The translations under genes were made by a program, and so were the position numbers. Positions 1 to 8,935 of a stretch of DNA of 54,337 bases are shown piece by piece. Origin of the DNA: Nonomuraea ceibae (GTDB taxonomy: Bacteria; Actinomycetota; Actinomycetes; Streptosporangiales; Streptosporangiaceae); NCBI RefSeq assembly GCF_019396325.1, contig NZ_JAHKRO010000065.1, forward strand, positions 1-54,337. Reading direction: 5' to 3'. Positions within the stretch are counted from its first letter, which is position 1. Each line of letters opens with the position of its first letter. The notes below the pieces were generated by a model that was given only the letters and a program-made list of their open reading frames with translations, was not told where the DNA came from and searched no databases.

Positions 1-3000
1 AGGGCCAGCCGCCCGGCGGCGATCTCGGCGATCGCCTTGACCGCCGGGTCCCGGATGGCCGCCGGCCGCTCGACCGCCGCCAGCGCGACGTCGACGGCCG
101 CGTACGTGTTGCCCCGGCGGAACGTCCTCAGGTCGACGCGGGCGCCCTCGTGCAGGTCACGCTTGCCGATCTCGACGAACCGCCCGCCGGGCGCGAGCAG
201 TGTCAGCGACGCGCGCATGGCGTCGCCGCTGAGCGAGTTGAGCACCACGTCGACGCCGCGCCCGCCGGTGACGCGCAGCACCTCGCCGGCGAAGCCGAGG
301 CCGCGGGAGTCGAAGACGTGCTCGACGCCCTGCAGCCGCAGGTGGCGGCGCTTCTCCTCGGTGCCGGCGGTGGCGATGACCTCGGCCCCGAGCAGCCGCG
401 CCACCGCGACCGCGGCCTGCCCGGTGCCGCCCGCCGCCGAGTGCACGAGCACCGTCTCCCCGCGCGCGAGCCGCGCCACGTCGGCCAGGCAGTGCCACAC
501 CGTGCCGTACGTGGCGGCCACCGGGGCGAACGTGACCGGGTCGGCGTCGGCCGGCAGGCGCACGGCCAGATCCGCGTGGACGAGGCAGTGCGAGCCGAGC
601 GAGCCGGTCCCGTGCGGCGTCAGCGCCGAGATCCGGTCGCCTGGCCGCAGGTCCTCGACGCCCTCGCCGACGGCCACCACCACGCCGGTGGCGTCGGAGC
701 CGAGCTCCGGCGTGCTGCCGTCCTCGGTCGGGTAGACGCCCAGGGCGATCATGACGTCGCGGAAGTGCACGGTCGCCGCCTGCACCCGCAGGAGCACCTG
801 GCCGGGTCCCGGCGACGCGGGCGGCTTCCCGGTCGCCACCAGCCGCACGCCGTCGAGGCCACGCTCCGGATCGGCGCGCAGCACGTACTCCTCCCGCCCG
901 GCGACCGCCTCGACGGTGCGCGAGGGCGGCGCGGGCCGCGCGCCCAGCGGGGCGGGCACGAGCCGCGCCACGTACCGCTGACCGGCACGCCAGGCGACCT
1001 CGGTCTCGTCGCCGCCGGCCAGTACCTCGGCCGCTACGGCGGCGAGGCCGCCGAGGGCGCCGCCGGCGGTGTCATTGGAGGTGCCGCCGGTGGTGTCATC
1101 GGCGGTGTCATCGGTGTCCACCCAGCTCACGGCGGCGTCCGGCTGCTCGAAGGAGGCGACGCGCAGCAGGCCGCGCAGCGCGCACACGTCGGGGTCGACC
1201 GGGTCGCCGTCGAGCACCGGGCGGGCCAGGCGGCTCACCAGCCACAGGCGCGGCGGGCTGCCGGTCCGCGCGAGCGCGCCGAGCAGCGCGGTGAACTCGG
1301 TCAGCCTGTCCAGCCCGTCGAGCCGCCCGGTGGCGCACCAGACGACGGCCCGCGCGGCCGGATCGACGTCCTCGCCCGTCGTGTGCACGCTCACCGTTTC
1401 GGGGCGTCCGCGCGACAGGGCCTCGGCCAGGCGTTCCGTGGTGCGGTCCGGGTCGCCGGGCTCGCCGATCACCGCCCACCGTCCGGTGGCCGCCTCCCTC
1501 GCGCCGGGCGGGCCGGCCGGGCGCCAGGCGAGCTCGACCAGCTTCCCGTCCAGGGTGCGGGCCCGCGAGCCGCCGGAGGCCCGGACGAAGTGCAGGCCCT
1601 CCAGCGCGCCCAGCCAGCGGCCGTCCTCGGCGTACAGGTCGGCGCGGCCCGTCGCCGTGTCGCCGTCCGCCCGCACCTCGGCTCGGACCCAGGTGATCAG
1701 GCCCGGCTCGTCCGGCAGGACGATCGCCGCAATGCCGTCGGGCAGCCACGGCCGGCCGGGGCCCGCCGCGCCCTCGTCGTCCTCCACCAGGCCGACGGCC
1801 GCCGACAGGATGCAGCCGTCGAGCAGCACCGGGTGCACGCGGGGCGCCCCGGCGCGGATGACGGCCTCGCCGGGCACCCGCAGCCGGGTCACGCCGTCCG
1901 GGGTGACGGCCGCGATCGAGCGGAAGGCTGCCCCCGACCCCAGCCCCGTGCGGGAGAGCGCCTCGTACAGGGCCTCCGGCTCGTCCTCGGCCACCACGGG
2001 AGGCACGAGCGGCGGCCGGTCGCCGGGCGGTCCGGAGCGGACGACGGACGCCGACGCGACGAGCTCCCACGTGCCGCCGTGCCGCCGGGAGATCTCCACG
2101 TGCGCCCGCTCGCCCGAGACCGTCGCGCTGACGTGGACCGGCACGCTCGCCCCGAGCGGCAGCAGGCGCTCGAACCGCACCTCGCTCACGCGCATCCGCC
2201 CGTTCGGGCACTCCAGCAGCTCACCGGCGGCCGACAGGACCAGCTCGACGTACGCCGCCCCGGGCACCACCGGGCTGCCGTGCAGCGTGTGCTCACCGAG
2301 CCAGCCGACCCGGTCCGTGCCCAGGTCGGCCTCCCACACGTGCCGGGTGCGGTCGCCGGCGTCGGGGTCGTGCACCGCCACCCGCCCGCCCAGCCACATG
2401 TGGCCGGAGGCCGCTCGTCCGCCGCCGGCCGGCTCCCAGAAGCGCGCCCGGTCGAACGCGGTGGGCGGCAGCACGACCGGCGCGCCGCCGCCGTTGACGG
2501 CGTCCAGGTCGACCGGGGCCCCGGCCAGGTGCAGGGCCGCCGCCGCCCGGCACATCGCCGTCCGCCCGTCGAGGTCGCGTTCCAGGGACGCCACGGTGGT
2601 CACCGGCGCGCCCATCGCGGCGGCGGTCTCCTCCACCGCCTGCGTCAGCAGCGGGTGCGGCGACACCTCCAGGAACAGCCGCCGCCCGTCCTCGATCAGC
2701 GCCTGGCATGCCAGGTCGAAACGTACGGGATTGCGGAGGTTCGCGGTCCAGTAGGCGGCGTCGAAGACGACGGTACGGCGCGGGTCCTCGCTCGTGGAGT
2801 AGAACGGCACCTCCGGGGCCGCCCCCGCCAGCCAGGACACCTCCGCCGCGAGATCGTCGAGGATCGGCTCGACCTGCGGCGAGTGCGCCGCCACGACCAC
2901 GGCGATCCGCCGGCAGAACACGCCGCGCTCCTGCCAGCGGCGCATGAGGTCCCGGGCAGCCTCGGCACGGCCCGCCACGACGGTCGAGGACGGCGCGGTG

Positions 3001-5054
3001 ACCACCGCCACCGACACCCCCGGCACCCCTTCGATCTCGGCGGCGACCTGGTCGGCGGGCAGCGCCACGCTGACCATGCAGCCGCCCGCCACCCGCTGCA
3101 GCATCGCCGACCTGATCAGCGTGATCCGCATGCCGTCCTCGGGCGGCAGGATGCCCGCGGCGACCGCGGCGGCGGCCTCGCCCATGGAGTGCCCCACCAC
3201 GGCGGCGGGCCGCACCCCCCAGCGCCGCCACATCGCGGCCAGCCCGGTCTGCACGGCGAACACCAGCGGCTGCACCTCGTCCATCCGCTCGCCGCACTCG
3301 CCGGAGGCCAGCCGCTGCCGCAGCGAGAACCCCGCCTGCGCGGTGACCAGCGGGTCCAGGCTGTCGATCGTCTCGGTGAAGGCGGGGTCGCGGTCCAGCA
3401 GCGGGCGGGCCATCCCCGCCCACTGCGACCCGTGCCCCGAGAACACCCAGACCGGGTCGCCCGCGTGCCCGGCCGCTCCCGTCAGCACCCGGTCGTCGTC
3501 GCGCCCTTCGGCCAGCGCCCGCAGCCCGGCCACGAGGTCGTCCCGGCCCTCGGCGAGCACGCAGGCACGCCGGGCCAGCGGGCTGCGCCGCACCGCGAGC
3601 GTGTGCGCCACGTCCGCCGGCTCCGGGGCGTTCTCCGGGGACGCCTCCAAGTGGTCGGCGAGGCGGGCGCTGGTCGCGGCCAGGCCGCCCGGGGTCGCCG
3701 CCGACACCGGGTGGACGCGTGTACGGGCGGGGGCGGCGGCCCGGCGGGGCCGCCGGGCGGGGGGCTCCTCGACGACGACGTGCGCGTTGGCGCCGGTCAC
3801 GCCGAACGCCGACACGGCGGCGCGGCGCGGCCCCGGCGCGTCCTCCCACGGCGTCGTCTCCGTGGGCACGTAGAACCGGGTGTCCTCGGCCCGCACGGCG
3901 GGGTTCCACCGCTGGAAGTGCAGGTTCGCCGGGATCAGGCCGGTGTGCACGGCCGTCGCCGCCTTGATCAGCCCCAGCACCCCGGCCGCGCTCTCCGGGT
4001 GCCCGATGTTGGTCTTGAGCGAGCCGAGCGCGCACGGCCGATCGGCCGCCCCGTACACGTCGTCGACCGCGGCGAACTCGATCGGGTCGCCGACCGGCGT
4101 GCCGGTGCCGTGCGCTTCGACGTACTGCACGTCGCCCGGGGACAGGCCGGCCACGCGCATCGCCGTGCCCAGCACCGCCCGCTGCGCGGCCCGCGAGGGC
4201 TGCGTGATGCCCCGCACCCGCCCCGCGTGGTTGATCGCCGTGCCGGTGATCACGGCGAGGACCCGGTCGCCGTCGCGCACGGCGTCGGGCAGCCGCTTGA
4301 GCACGACCATCCCGCAGCCCTCGCCCCGGACGAACCCGTCGGCGCTCTCGTCGAACGCCGCGCAGCGGCCCCGCGCCGACAGCGCCCCGGCGCGGGCGAA
4401 CCCGATGATGCCCGCCCACTCCAACTGGATCGTGACCCCGCCCGCCAGCGCCAGGTCGGTCTCGCCGTCGTGCAGCGACCGGCACGCCAGGTGCACCGCC
4501 ACCAGCGAGGACGCGCACGCGGCGTCCACCGCCAGCGAGGGCCCGTTGACGTCGAGGAAGTACGAGATCCGCCCCGGCGCCCCCGACGTGACGGCCGAGA
4601 TCCCCTGGTAGATGTCCACGTCGTGCAGGGTGAACCGCTTGGCGTAGTCGGTGCTGGAGATGCCGACGAACAGGCCGGTGGCCGAGCCGCCGAGAGAGCG
4701 GGGCGCGATCCCGGCGTTCTCCAGCGCCTCCCACCCGGTCTCCATCAGCAGCCGGTGCTGCGGGTCCACGGAGGAGGCGTCCTTGACGGGGATGCCGAAG
4801 AACGCGGGGTCGAACAGCTCGATCCCGTCGAGGAACGCGCCGTTGCCGAGCATCCCGGTGGCGGCCAGGTCGGCGGGGACGACGCGCTCGTGCTCCGCCC
4901 ACCGCGGGCCGGGCTCGGACCCGGCCACGGCGTCGCGCTTGTCCAGCAGCAGGCGCCACAGGCCGGCGGAGTCGGTCACGCCGCCCGGCGCGCGGCACGC
5001 GGTTCCCACGATGGCGACCGGGACCTGCCGGCGGTGCTCGTTCGGCGGGCTCAC
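1..5054 (-). CDS. Type I polyketide synthase, KS-AT-DH-ER (partial, continues past left edge)
   Basis: Cytosolic multidomain synthase that would build a reduced acyl chain from malonyl-type extender units. The window holds 1684 residues; KR and ACP are expected beyond the edge but not seen. KS is about residues 10-430 with active Cys180 in DAACASS (usual DTACSSS) and the EAHGTGT His. AT is about 520-820 with GHSMGE Ser623 and VAAHS at the specificity position, nearer to methylmalonyl YASH/VASH than malonyl HAFH. DH carries H922 (HTLHGSPVVP) and D1079 (HPVLLDG). A structural linker follows with no methyltransferase motif, then ER with the NADPH loop HSAAGGTG near 1538. The order resembles mycocerosic acid synthase (Mas), so iterative use is plausible but inferred. 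The GTG start at 5054 is chosen for AGAGAGG upstream; the ATG two bases earlier runs straight into TGA. It lies 27 bases after the flavoprotein gene, probably the same operon. Confidence 0.93.
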   Translation of the reverse strand, partial: MSPPNEHRRQVPVAIVGTACRAPGGVTDSAGLWRLLLDKRDAVAGSEPGPRWAEHERVVPADLAATGMLGNGAFLDGIELFDPAFFGIPVKDASSVDPQHRLLMETGWEALENAGIAPRSLGGSATGLFVGISSTDYAKRFTLHDVDIYQGISAVTSGAPGRISYFLDVNGPSLAVDAACASSLVAVHLACRSLHDGETDLALAGGVTIQLEWAGIIGFARAGALSARGRCAAFDESADGFVRGEGCGMVVLKRLPDAVRDGDRVLAVITGTAINHAGRVRGITQPSRAAQRAVLGTAMRVAGLSPGDVQYVEAHGTGTPVGDPIEFAAVDDVYGAADRPCALGSLKTNIGHPESAAGVLGLIKAATAVHTGLIPANLHFQRWNPAVRAEDTRFYVPTETTPWEDAPGPRRAAVSAFGVTGANAHVVVEEPPARRPRRAAAPARTRVHPVSAATPGGLAATSARLADHLEASPENAPEPADVAHTLAVRRSPLARRACVLAEGRDDLVAGLRALAEGRDDDRVLTGAAGHAGDPVWVFSGHGSQWAGMARPLLDRDPAFTETIDSLDPLVTAQAGFSLRQRLASGECGERMDEVQPLVFAVQTGLAAMWRRWGVRPAAVVGHSMGEAAAAVAAGILPPEDGMRITLIRSAMLQRVAGGCMVSVALPADQVAAEIEGVPGVSVAVVTAPSSTVVAGRAEAARDLMRRWQERGVFCRRIAVVVAAHSPQVEPILDDLAAEVSWLAGAAPEVPFYSTSEDPRRTVVFDAAYWTANLRNPVRFDLACQALIEDGRRLFLEVSPHPLLTQAVEETAAAMGAPVTTVASLERDLDGRTAMCRAAAALHLAGAPVDLDAVNGGGAPVVLPPTAFDRARFWEPAGGGRAASGHMWLGGRVAVHDPDAGDRTRHVWEADLGTDRVGWLGEHTLHGSPVVPGAAYVELVLSAAGELLECPNGRMRVSEVRFERLLPLGASVPVHVSATVSGERAHVEISRRHGGTWELVASASVVRSGPPGDRPPLVPPVVAEDEPEALYEALSRTGLGSGAAFRSIAAVTPDGVTRLRVPGEAVIRAGAPRVHPVLLDGCILSAAVGLVEDDEGAAGPGRPWLPDGIAAIVLPDEPGLITWVRAEVRADGDTATGRADLYAEDGRWLGALEGLHFVRASGGSRARTLDGKLVELAWRPAGPPGAREAATGRWAVIGEPGDPDRTTERLAEALSRGRPETVSVHTTGEDVDPAARAVVWCATGRLDGLDRLTEFTALLGALARTGSPPRLWLVSRLARPVLDGDPVDPDVCALRGLLRVASFEQPDAAVSWVDTDDTADDTTGGTSNDTAGGALGGLAAVAAEVLAGGDETEVAWRAGQRYVARLVPAPLGARPAPPSRTVEAVAGREEYVLRADPERGLDGVRLVATGKPPASPGPGQVLLRVQAATVHFRDVMIALGVYPTEDGSTPELGSDATGVVVAVGEGVEDLRPGDRISALTPHGTGSLGSHCLVHADLAVRLPADADPVTFAPVAATYGTVWHCLADVARLARGETVLVHSAAGGTGQAAVAVARLLGAEVIATAGTEEKRRHLRLQGVEHVFDSRGLGFAGEVLRVTGGRGVDVVLNSLSGDAMRASLTLLAPGGRFVEIGKRDLHEGARVDLRTFRRGNTYAAVDVALAAVERPAAIRDPAVKAIAEIAAGRLA

Positions 5055-5081
5055 ATGCGTGTCCTCTCTGTCGGCGGGCAT

Positions 5082-6251
5082 TCAGGCCAGGCGGCCGAAC
5101 GCCCGCAGGGCCGCGCGGGCCACCGGATGGCGGACCAGCGCGGGGATCGTCGTCTCGCCGTTGACGTAGCGGTCGAACATCCGCCACACCGGCGGCACCC
5201 TGGTAAGGGCGCCGTGCACGAGGCCGGGACGCCGCGTGAACAGGTCCATGACCTGCCGGGAGGCCGCCATCTCGGCGCCGAGCGTGGCGGTCACCGTACG
5301 GGTGTAGTCGTCGGCGGCCCGGGTGACGGCGGCGTCGTCGGCCGCGGCGGCGATCAGCGCGGCCGCCTCGCCCGCCCAGGCGCCGGAGCGCAACGCGAAC
5401 GAGATGCCCTCGCGTGACCACGGGTCGCACAGTCCCGCCGCGTCACCGGCCACGACGACCCGGCCCCGGGCGAGCGGCGAATCGGGGTGGCGGCAGCGCG
5501 TCAGGTGGCCGGTGTCGTGCAGCGGCTCGGCCTCGGCGAGCCTGTGGCGCGTGAGGAAGCCGCGCAGGTAGGCGCGGGTCGCCTCGCCCTGGCCGCGGGA
5601 GGCCACCACACCGGCGGTGCAGATGTCGCCCTTGGGGAACACCCAGCCGAACGAGCCCGGCAGCGGCCCCCACTCGATGAGCATCCGGCCGCGCCAGCGG
5701 GCGGCCGCGTCGTCGCCGACCGGCACCTCGGCCTCCAGCGCCAGGTCGATCTGCTCGCAGCGCACCCCGACGTGCCCGGCGATCCGGCCGGCGCTGCCGT
5801 CCGCGCCGACCAGGGCCCGGGCGCGGATCGTCTCACCCCGCGAGGTCCGTACGCTGACCAGCCCGTCGTCCTCCAGCCCGGCGATCGGCGTGCCGTCGCG
5901 GACCTGGGCGCCCGCGTCGGCGGCGGCGACGGTGAGGGCGGCGTCCAGCTCGTCGCGGAACACCATCTGGATCGGCTGCTCCCCGGCGGAGGTGAGCGCG
6001 CGGCGCCTGCGTCCCTCCCAGGTGAACTCGAACGTCCGGGCGACGTCCCGGACCCGGACCGGCAGGCCGTCGGGCAGCGCCGCCCGGGCGCCGCCGATCA
6101 GGCCCCCGCCGCACGTCTTGTAGCGCGGGATGGTGGCACGTTCCAGCAGCAGCACCGCGCATCCCGCCTCGGCCGCCACGCGGGCCGCCGTGGCGCCCGC
6201 GGGACCGGCGCCGACGACCACCACGTCCCAGACTCCGTGGATGGCGATCAC
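5082..6251 (-). CDS. Geranylgeranyl reductase family FAD-dependent oxidoreductase
   Basis: A 389-residue flavoprotein of the geranylgeranyl reductase/PHBH-fold superfamily. Visible are the N-terminal GAGPAGATAA dinucleotide fold, CGGGLIGG after the first 40 residues (the cysteine-glycine motif typical of this family), and GDAAGLCDPWSREGI near residue 280 for FAD binding. Family members reduce isolated C=C bonds of prenyl chains or oxidise small substrates. The gene sits just upstream of the partial PKS on the same strand with a 27-base gap, so it may reduce or oxidise the polyketide chain; this is inference. The GTG start at 6251 follows GGAAGGAGG at very short spacing. A longer open frame reaches 6407 but lacks a better ribosome site and would overlap the MarR gene. 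Confidence 0.85.
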   Translation of the reverse strand: MIAIHGVWDVVVVGAGPAGATAARVAAEAGCAVLLLERATIPRYKTCGGGLIGGARAALPDGLPVRVRDVARTFEFTWEGRRRRALTSAGEQPIQMVFRDELDAALTVAAADAGAQVRDGTPIAGLEDDGLVSVRTSRGETIRARALVGADGSAGRIAGHVGVRCEQIDLALEAEVPVGDDAAARWRGRMLIEWGPLPGSFGWVFPKGDICTAGVVASRGQGEATRAYLRGFLTRHRLAEAEPLHDTGHLTRCRHPDSPLARGRVVVAGDAAGLCDPWSREGISFALRSGAWAGEAAALIAAAADDAAVTRAADDYTRTVTATLGAEMAASRQVMDLFTRRPGLVHGALTRVPPVWRMFDRYVNGETTIPALVRHPVARAALRAFGRLA

Positions 6252-6261
6252 CCCCTCCTTC

Positions 6262-6278
6262 CGGACGGTAACCGTCCG
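6262..6278. promoter_or_regulatory. 17-bp palindrome before the flavoprotein-PKS genes
   Basis: CGGACGGT-A-ACCGTCCG is a perfect 8-base inverted repeat ending just upstream of the GGAAGGAGG ribosome site of the flavoprotein gene. Its place between the MarR stop and that gene fits an operator or a small RNA hairpin that controls the PKS operon. Which protein binds it is not known from sequence. Confidence 0.5.
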
Positions 6279-6339
6279 TGAGGAGCCGCCGGAACGCCCG
6301 GGAAGGCGAAGGGTTGATAACCGGAGAGTGACGAATTGA

Positions 6340-6801
6340 TTACGAAGAGTGTTCGGAGCCCTCGCGCAGCTCCCTGGTCGCCGAGCGGTAGGCGCGGGCG
6401 ACGCCACCGAGCATGCCCAGCATCAGCGGTACCTGCTCCGGCGAGTAGTGTGCGGCGATCTTCTCCAGGTGCCGCTCGGAGGCGATCCGGGTGGCGTGGT
6501 AGGCGGCCATGCCCTCCTCGATCGGCTCCACGGTGACCGTGCGCCGGTCGCGGCGGCCGCGCACCCGCCGCACGTAGCCGGCCTTCTCCAGCCGGTCGAT
6601 GAGCCGGGTCGTGGAGGCGGACGGCAGGCCCAGCTCCTCGGCGATCGCCCCGACCGCGAGGGGGCCGCGCATCTCCAGCAGGATGAGGGCGGCCACGTCC
6701 ACGTGGTGCACGCCGAGCCGGTCGGCGATGGCCTCGATGTGCAGCATGACCGCGATCAGGAACTCGCGGAAGACGTCCTCTTCTGGATGCTTGTCGGTCA
6801 C
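6340..6801 (-). CDS. MarR family transcriptional regulator
   Basis: A 153-residue winged-helix repressor. The recognition-helix region reads AIAEELGLPSASTTRLIDRL, followed by the basic wing (RRVRGRRDRRTVTV) typical of MarR proteins that sense phenolic or lipophilic ligands. It lies upstream of the flavoprotein and partial PKS on the same strand and divergent to the FAD monooxygenase at 6865, so it probably controls one or both. The GTG start at 6801 (MTDKHPEED) is preferred; a TTG at 6810 is an alternative. No strong ribosome site is visible, so a leaderless transcript is possible. The 10-base palindrome at 6819-6828 lies directly upstream. Confidence 0.88.
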   Translation of the reverse strand: MTDKHPEEDVFREFLIAVMLHIEAIADRLGVHHVDVAALILLEMRGPLAVGAIAEELGLPSASTTRLIDRLEKAGYVRRVRGRRDRRTVTVEPIEEGMAAYHATRIASERHLEKIAAHYSPEQVPLMLGMLGGVARAYRSATRELREGSEHSS

Positions 6802-6818
6802 CCGGCCCAATGTACTTC

Positions 6819-6828
6819 ACATCGATGT
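6819..6828. promoter_or_regulatory. Candidate MarR operator between divergent genes
   Basis: ACATCGATGT is a perfect palindrome in the 63-base gap between the MarR gene and the FAD monooxygenase. A second inverted repeat, GAATC-N5-GATTC, lies at 6835-6849. MarR proteins usually bind such short palindromes over divergent promoters. Assignment is by position only. Confidence 0.45.
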
Positions 6829-6864
6829 ATCTTTGAATCGGAGAGATTCCGGTTTGGAGAGATA

Positions 6865-7989
6865 ATGGACGTTCTAGTCATCGGCGCGGGTGTGGGCGGC
6901 CTGGCCGTCGCCCGGAGCCTGCTGGCCGCCGGGCACCGGGTGCGGATCTTCGAACGAGCCGAGTCCATGCGGACCGGCGGCGCGGGGCTGAGCATCTTCA
7001 GCAACGGCGCCGCCGTGCTGCACGACCTCGGCGTCAGCCTCGACGGCGCGGGCGGGAGGTTCGACCGGATCGACGCGATGACGTCGGACGGCCGGCTCCG
7101 CCTCCGCTCCGACATGACCCACGCGGAGGCGCGCTACGGCTTCGCCAACAAGTCGGTCTCGCGCCGCGTCGTGCTCGAACGCCTGGCCGAGGGGCTGCCC
7201 GGCGACCTGATCCGTTTCGGCACGGGCTGCCGGAGCGTCACCCAGGACGCCGACCGGGTCACCGCCGTCTTCGACGACGGCTCGACCGCCACGGGTGACC
7301 TGCTCGTCGGCGCCGACGGCCACCACTCCGTCGTCCGGCGCGAGCTGTGGGGCGACGTGCCCATCCGGACGGCCGCCTTCGGCACCTGGCAGGCGCTCAG
7401 CCGGATCGACATCGACCTGGCCCGCACCCACGTGCACCTGATGATCACCGGCCGGGAGGGCGCGTGCGGGCTCATCCCGGCGGGCGACGGGAACCTGCAG
7501 TGGTGGTTCGACGTGCGGTGGAAGCCCGGCGACCCGCGCCCCGCCGCGCCGCTCGCCGAGCTGAGGCGGCGCTTCGGCCACTGGGCCTCGCCGGTGCCCG
7601 AGGTGCTCGCCCAGGCGTCCGAGTCCGACCTGGACTTCTTCGGCCACCACTGGCAGAAGGTGCGCCGCGAGTGGGGCAAGGGTCGCGTCACCCTGGTCGG
7701 CGACGCCGCCCACCTCATGCCGCCGACCCTCGGGCAGGGCGCCAACCAGACGTTCGAGGACGCCTGGGTGCTCGGGCGCGAGCTCGCCAAGGGCGGCGAC
7801 GTGGCGCAACGGCTGCGCGCCTACGAACGGGCCCGCTACAAGCACGTCTCCCTGGTGTCCAGCCTGGCCCGGCGCAGCCCGGCCAACTGGCGGATTCCGC
7901 CGGTGATCGGGCGGCTGTTCTCCGAGACGTCGCAGAGCGGGATGCTCGCCCGGTTCAGCAACCGCCTCACGGCCGCCGCCTCCCCCTGA
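6865..7989 (+). CDS. FAD-dependent monooxygenase (PHBH fold)
   Basis: A 374-residue class A flavoprotein hydroxylase-like enzyme. It has GAGVGGLAVARSL at residues 7-19 for the FAD ADP moiety, the DG motif region GADGHHSVVRREL near residue 150, and GDAAHLMPPTLGQGANQTFE near residue 280 (GD motif, FAD ribityl). Such enzymes use NAD(P)H and O2 to hydroxylate or otherwise oxidise aromatic or polyketide substrates in the cytosol. ATG at 6865 follows TTTGGAGAGAT. It is divergent from the MarR regulator, a common arrangement for an inducible detoxifying or tailoring oxygenase. Substrate cannot be read from sequence. Confidence 0.88.
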   Translation: MDVLVIGAGVGGLAVARSLLAAGHRVRIFERAESMRTGGAGLSIFSNGAAVLHDLGVSLDGAGGRFDRIDAMTSDGRLRLRSDMTHAEARYGFANKSVSRRVVLERLAEGLPGDLIRFGTGCRSVTQDADRVTAVFDDGSTATGDLLVGADGHHSVVRRELWGDVPIRTAAFGTWQALSRIDIDLARTHVHLMITGREGACGLIPAGDGNLQWWFDVRWKPGDPRPAAPLAELRRRFGHWASPVPEVLAQASESDLDFFGHHWQKVRREWGKGRVTLVGDAAHLMPPTLGQGANQTFEDAWVLGRELAKGGDVAQRLRAYERARYKHVSLVSSLARRSPANWRIPPVIGRLFSETSQSGMLARFSNRLTAAASP

Positions 7990-7998
7990 GCGCCGCCC

Positions 7999-8835
7999 TC
8001 ACCGGGCCGGTCGCAGGTCCTGCGTCCCGATGACGCGCAGCAGGTCGAGCTTCTCCTTCGCGTCGGTGCCCTCGGTCGGGAAGAACGCCAGCACCTTGAG
8101 GTCCGCCTCGGGCGTGAGCAGGACCTCGCAGGTCAGGTGCAGCAGCCCGACCTCCGGGTGCGCGAACCGCTTGCGGTCGAACCGGCGCACCGCCACCTCG
8201 TGCCGCTCCCACAGCTCGCGGAACTCGGCGCTGCGCCTCAGCAGCCCGCGCACCAGCCGGACGACGTCCTCCTCGCCGGCCCGGCGCGCGTACGTCGCCC
8301 GCAGGTCGGCGACGTGCGCCTGCGAGTGGCGCGGCCAGTCCTCCTCCGGGAAGTGGTCGCGCGCGCCCGGCTCGGTGAACCACCGCCAGATGATCTGCGC
8401 CTGCCCGGGGCGGCGCGGGCCGAGCACGACGTCGGCGAGCGCGTTCTGCCACAGGACCTCGTTCAGGTCGGTGCAGATGCACACCGGCACGTCGGTGAGC
8501 CGGCCGGCCAGGCTGATCAGGCCGGGCCGGATGTGCCGGCCCGCCCGGCGCGCCGGGGGAGCGAGCCCGGCCAGATGGTAGAGGTGGTCGCGCTCGTCCA
8601 GGTCGCAGCGGAGCGCCCGCGCCAGCGAGGCCACGATCGGCTCCGACGGGTTCGCGCCGCGCCGCTGCTCCAGCCGGGCGTAGTAGTCGGCGGACATGCC
8701 GGCGAGCTGTGCCACCTCGTCCCGCCGCAGCCCCGGCGTCCGGCGCCGCACGCCGGCCGGCAGACCCACGTCCGCGGGGCGCAGCAGCTCGCGGCGCCGG
8801 CGGAGGAAGTCGGCGAGCCCGGCACGGTCGATCAC
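7999..8835 (-). CDS. MmyB-type helix-turn-helix regulator
   Basis: A 278-residue DNA-binding protein. The N-terminal third is an XRE helix-turn-helix (RRDEVAQLAGMSADYYARLE). The rest is the MmyB-like ligand-binding region, with family hallmarks DLNEVLWQN and a late HPEVGLL. In actinomycetes these regulators usually sit divergent to one short-chain or aldo-keto reductase gene and repress it until a fatty-acid-like or other ligand binds. That is the arrangement here, with the reductase at 8936. GTG start at 8835 with only 9 bases between its stop and the convergent monooxygenase stop. Confidence 0.9.
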   Translation of the reverse strand: MIDRAGLADFLRRRRELLRPADVGLPAGVRRRTPGLRRDEVAQLAGMSADYYARLEQRRGANPSEPIVASLARALRCDLDERDHLYHLAGLAPPARRAGRHIRPGLISLAGRLTDVPVCICTDLNEVLWQNALADVVLGPRRPGQAQIIWRWFTEPGARDHFPEEDWPRHSQAHVADLRATYARRAGEEDVVRLVRGLLRRSAEFRELWERHEVAVRRFDRKRFAHPEVGLLHLTCEVLLTPEADLKVLAFFPTEGTDAKEKLDLLRVIGTQDLRPAR

Positions 8836-8860
8836 GCCTCCAGTCTAGGGATGAGGCCGC

Positions 8861-8893
8861 GCCCAGCCAGGGACAGTCCGTCCCTGGCTGGGC
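8861..8893. promoter_or_regulatory. Perfect 14-bp inverted repeat operator
   Basis: GCCCAGCCAGGGAC and its exact reverse complement are separated by AGTCC in the 100-base divergent gap between the MmyB-type regulator and the aldo-keto reductase. A half-site-like GTGCCTGGCTG follows. The length, perfection and place make this the likely autoregulatory operator of the MmyB-type protein. Confidence 0.75.
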
Positions 8894-8935
8894 CGTGCCT
8901 GGCTGCGCTGCGCGGCGGTGCGCACAGTGGGAGGC

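Noticed and set aside
150..5417. A 1755-codon open frame on the plus strand opposite the left PKS
   Set aside because: It is a GC-skew shadow: composition is Arg/Ala/Pro/His/Gly without any domain, while the minus frame holds KS, AT, DH and ER motifs in order.
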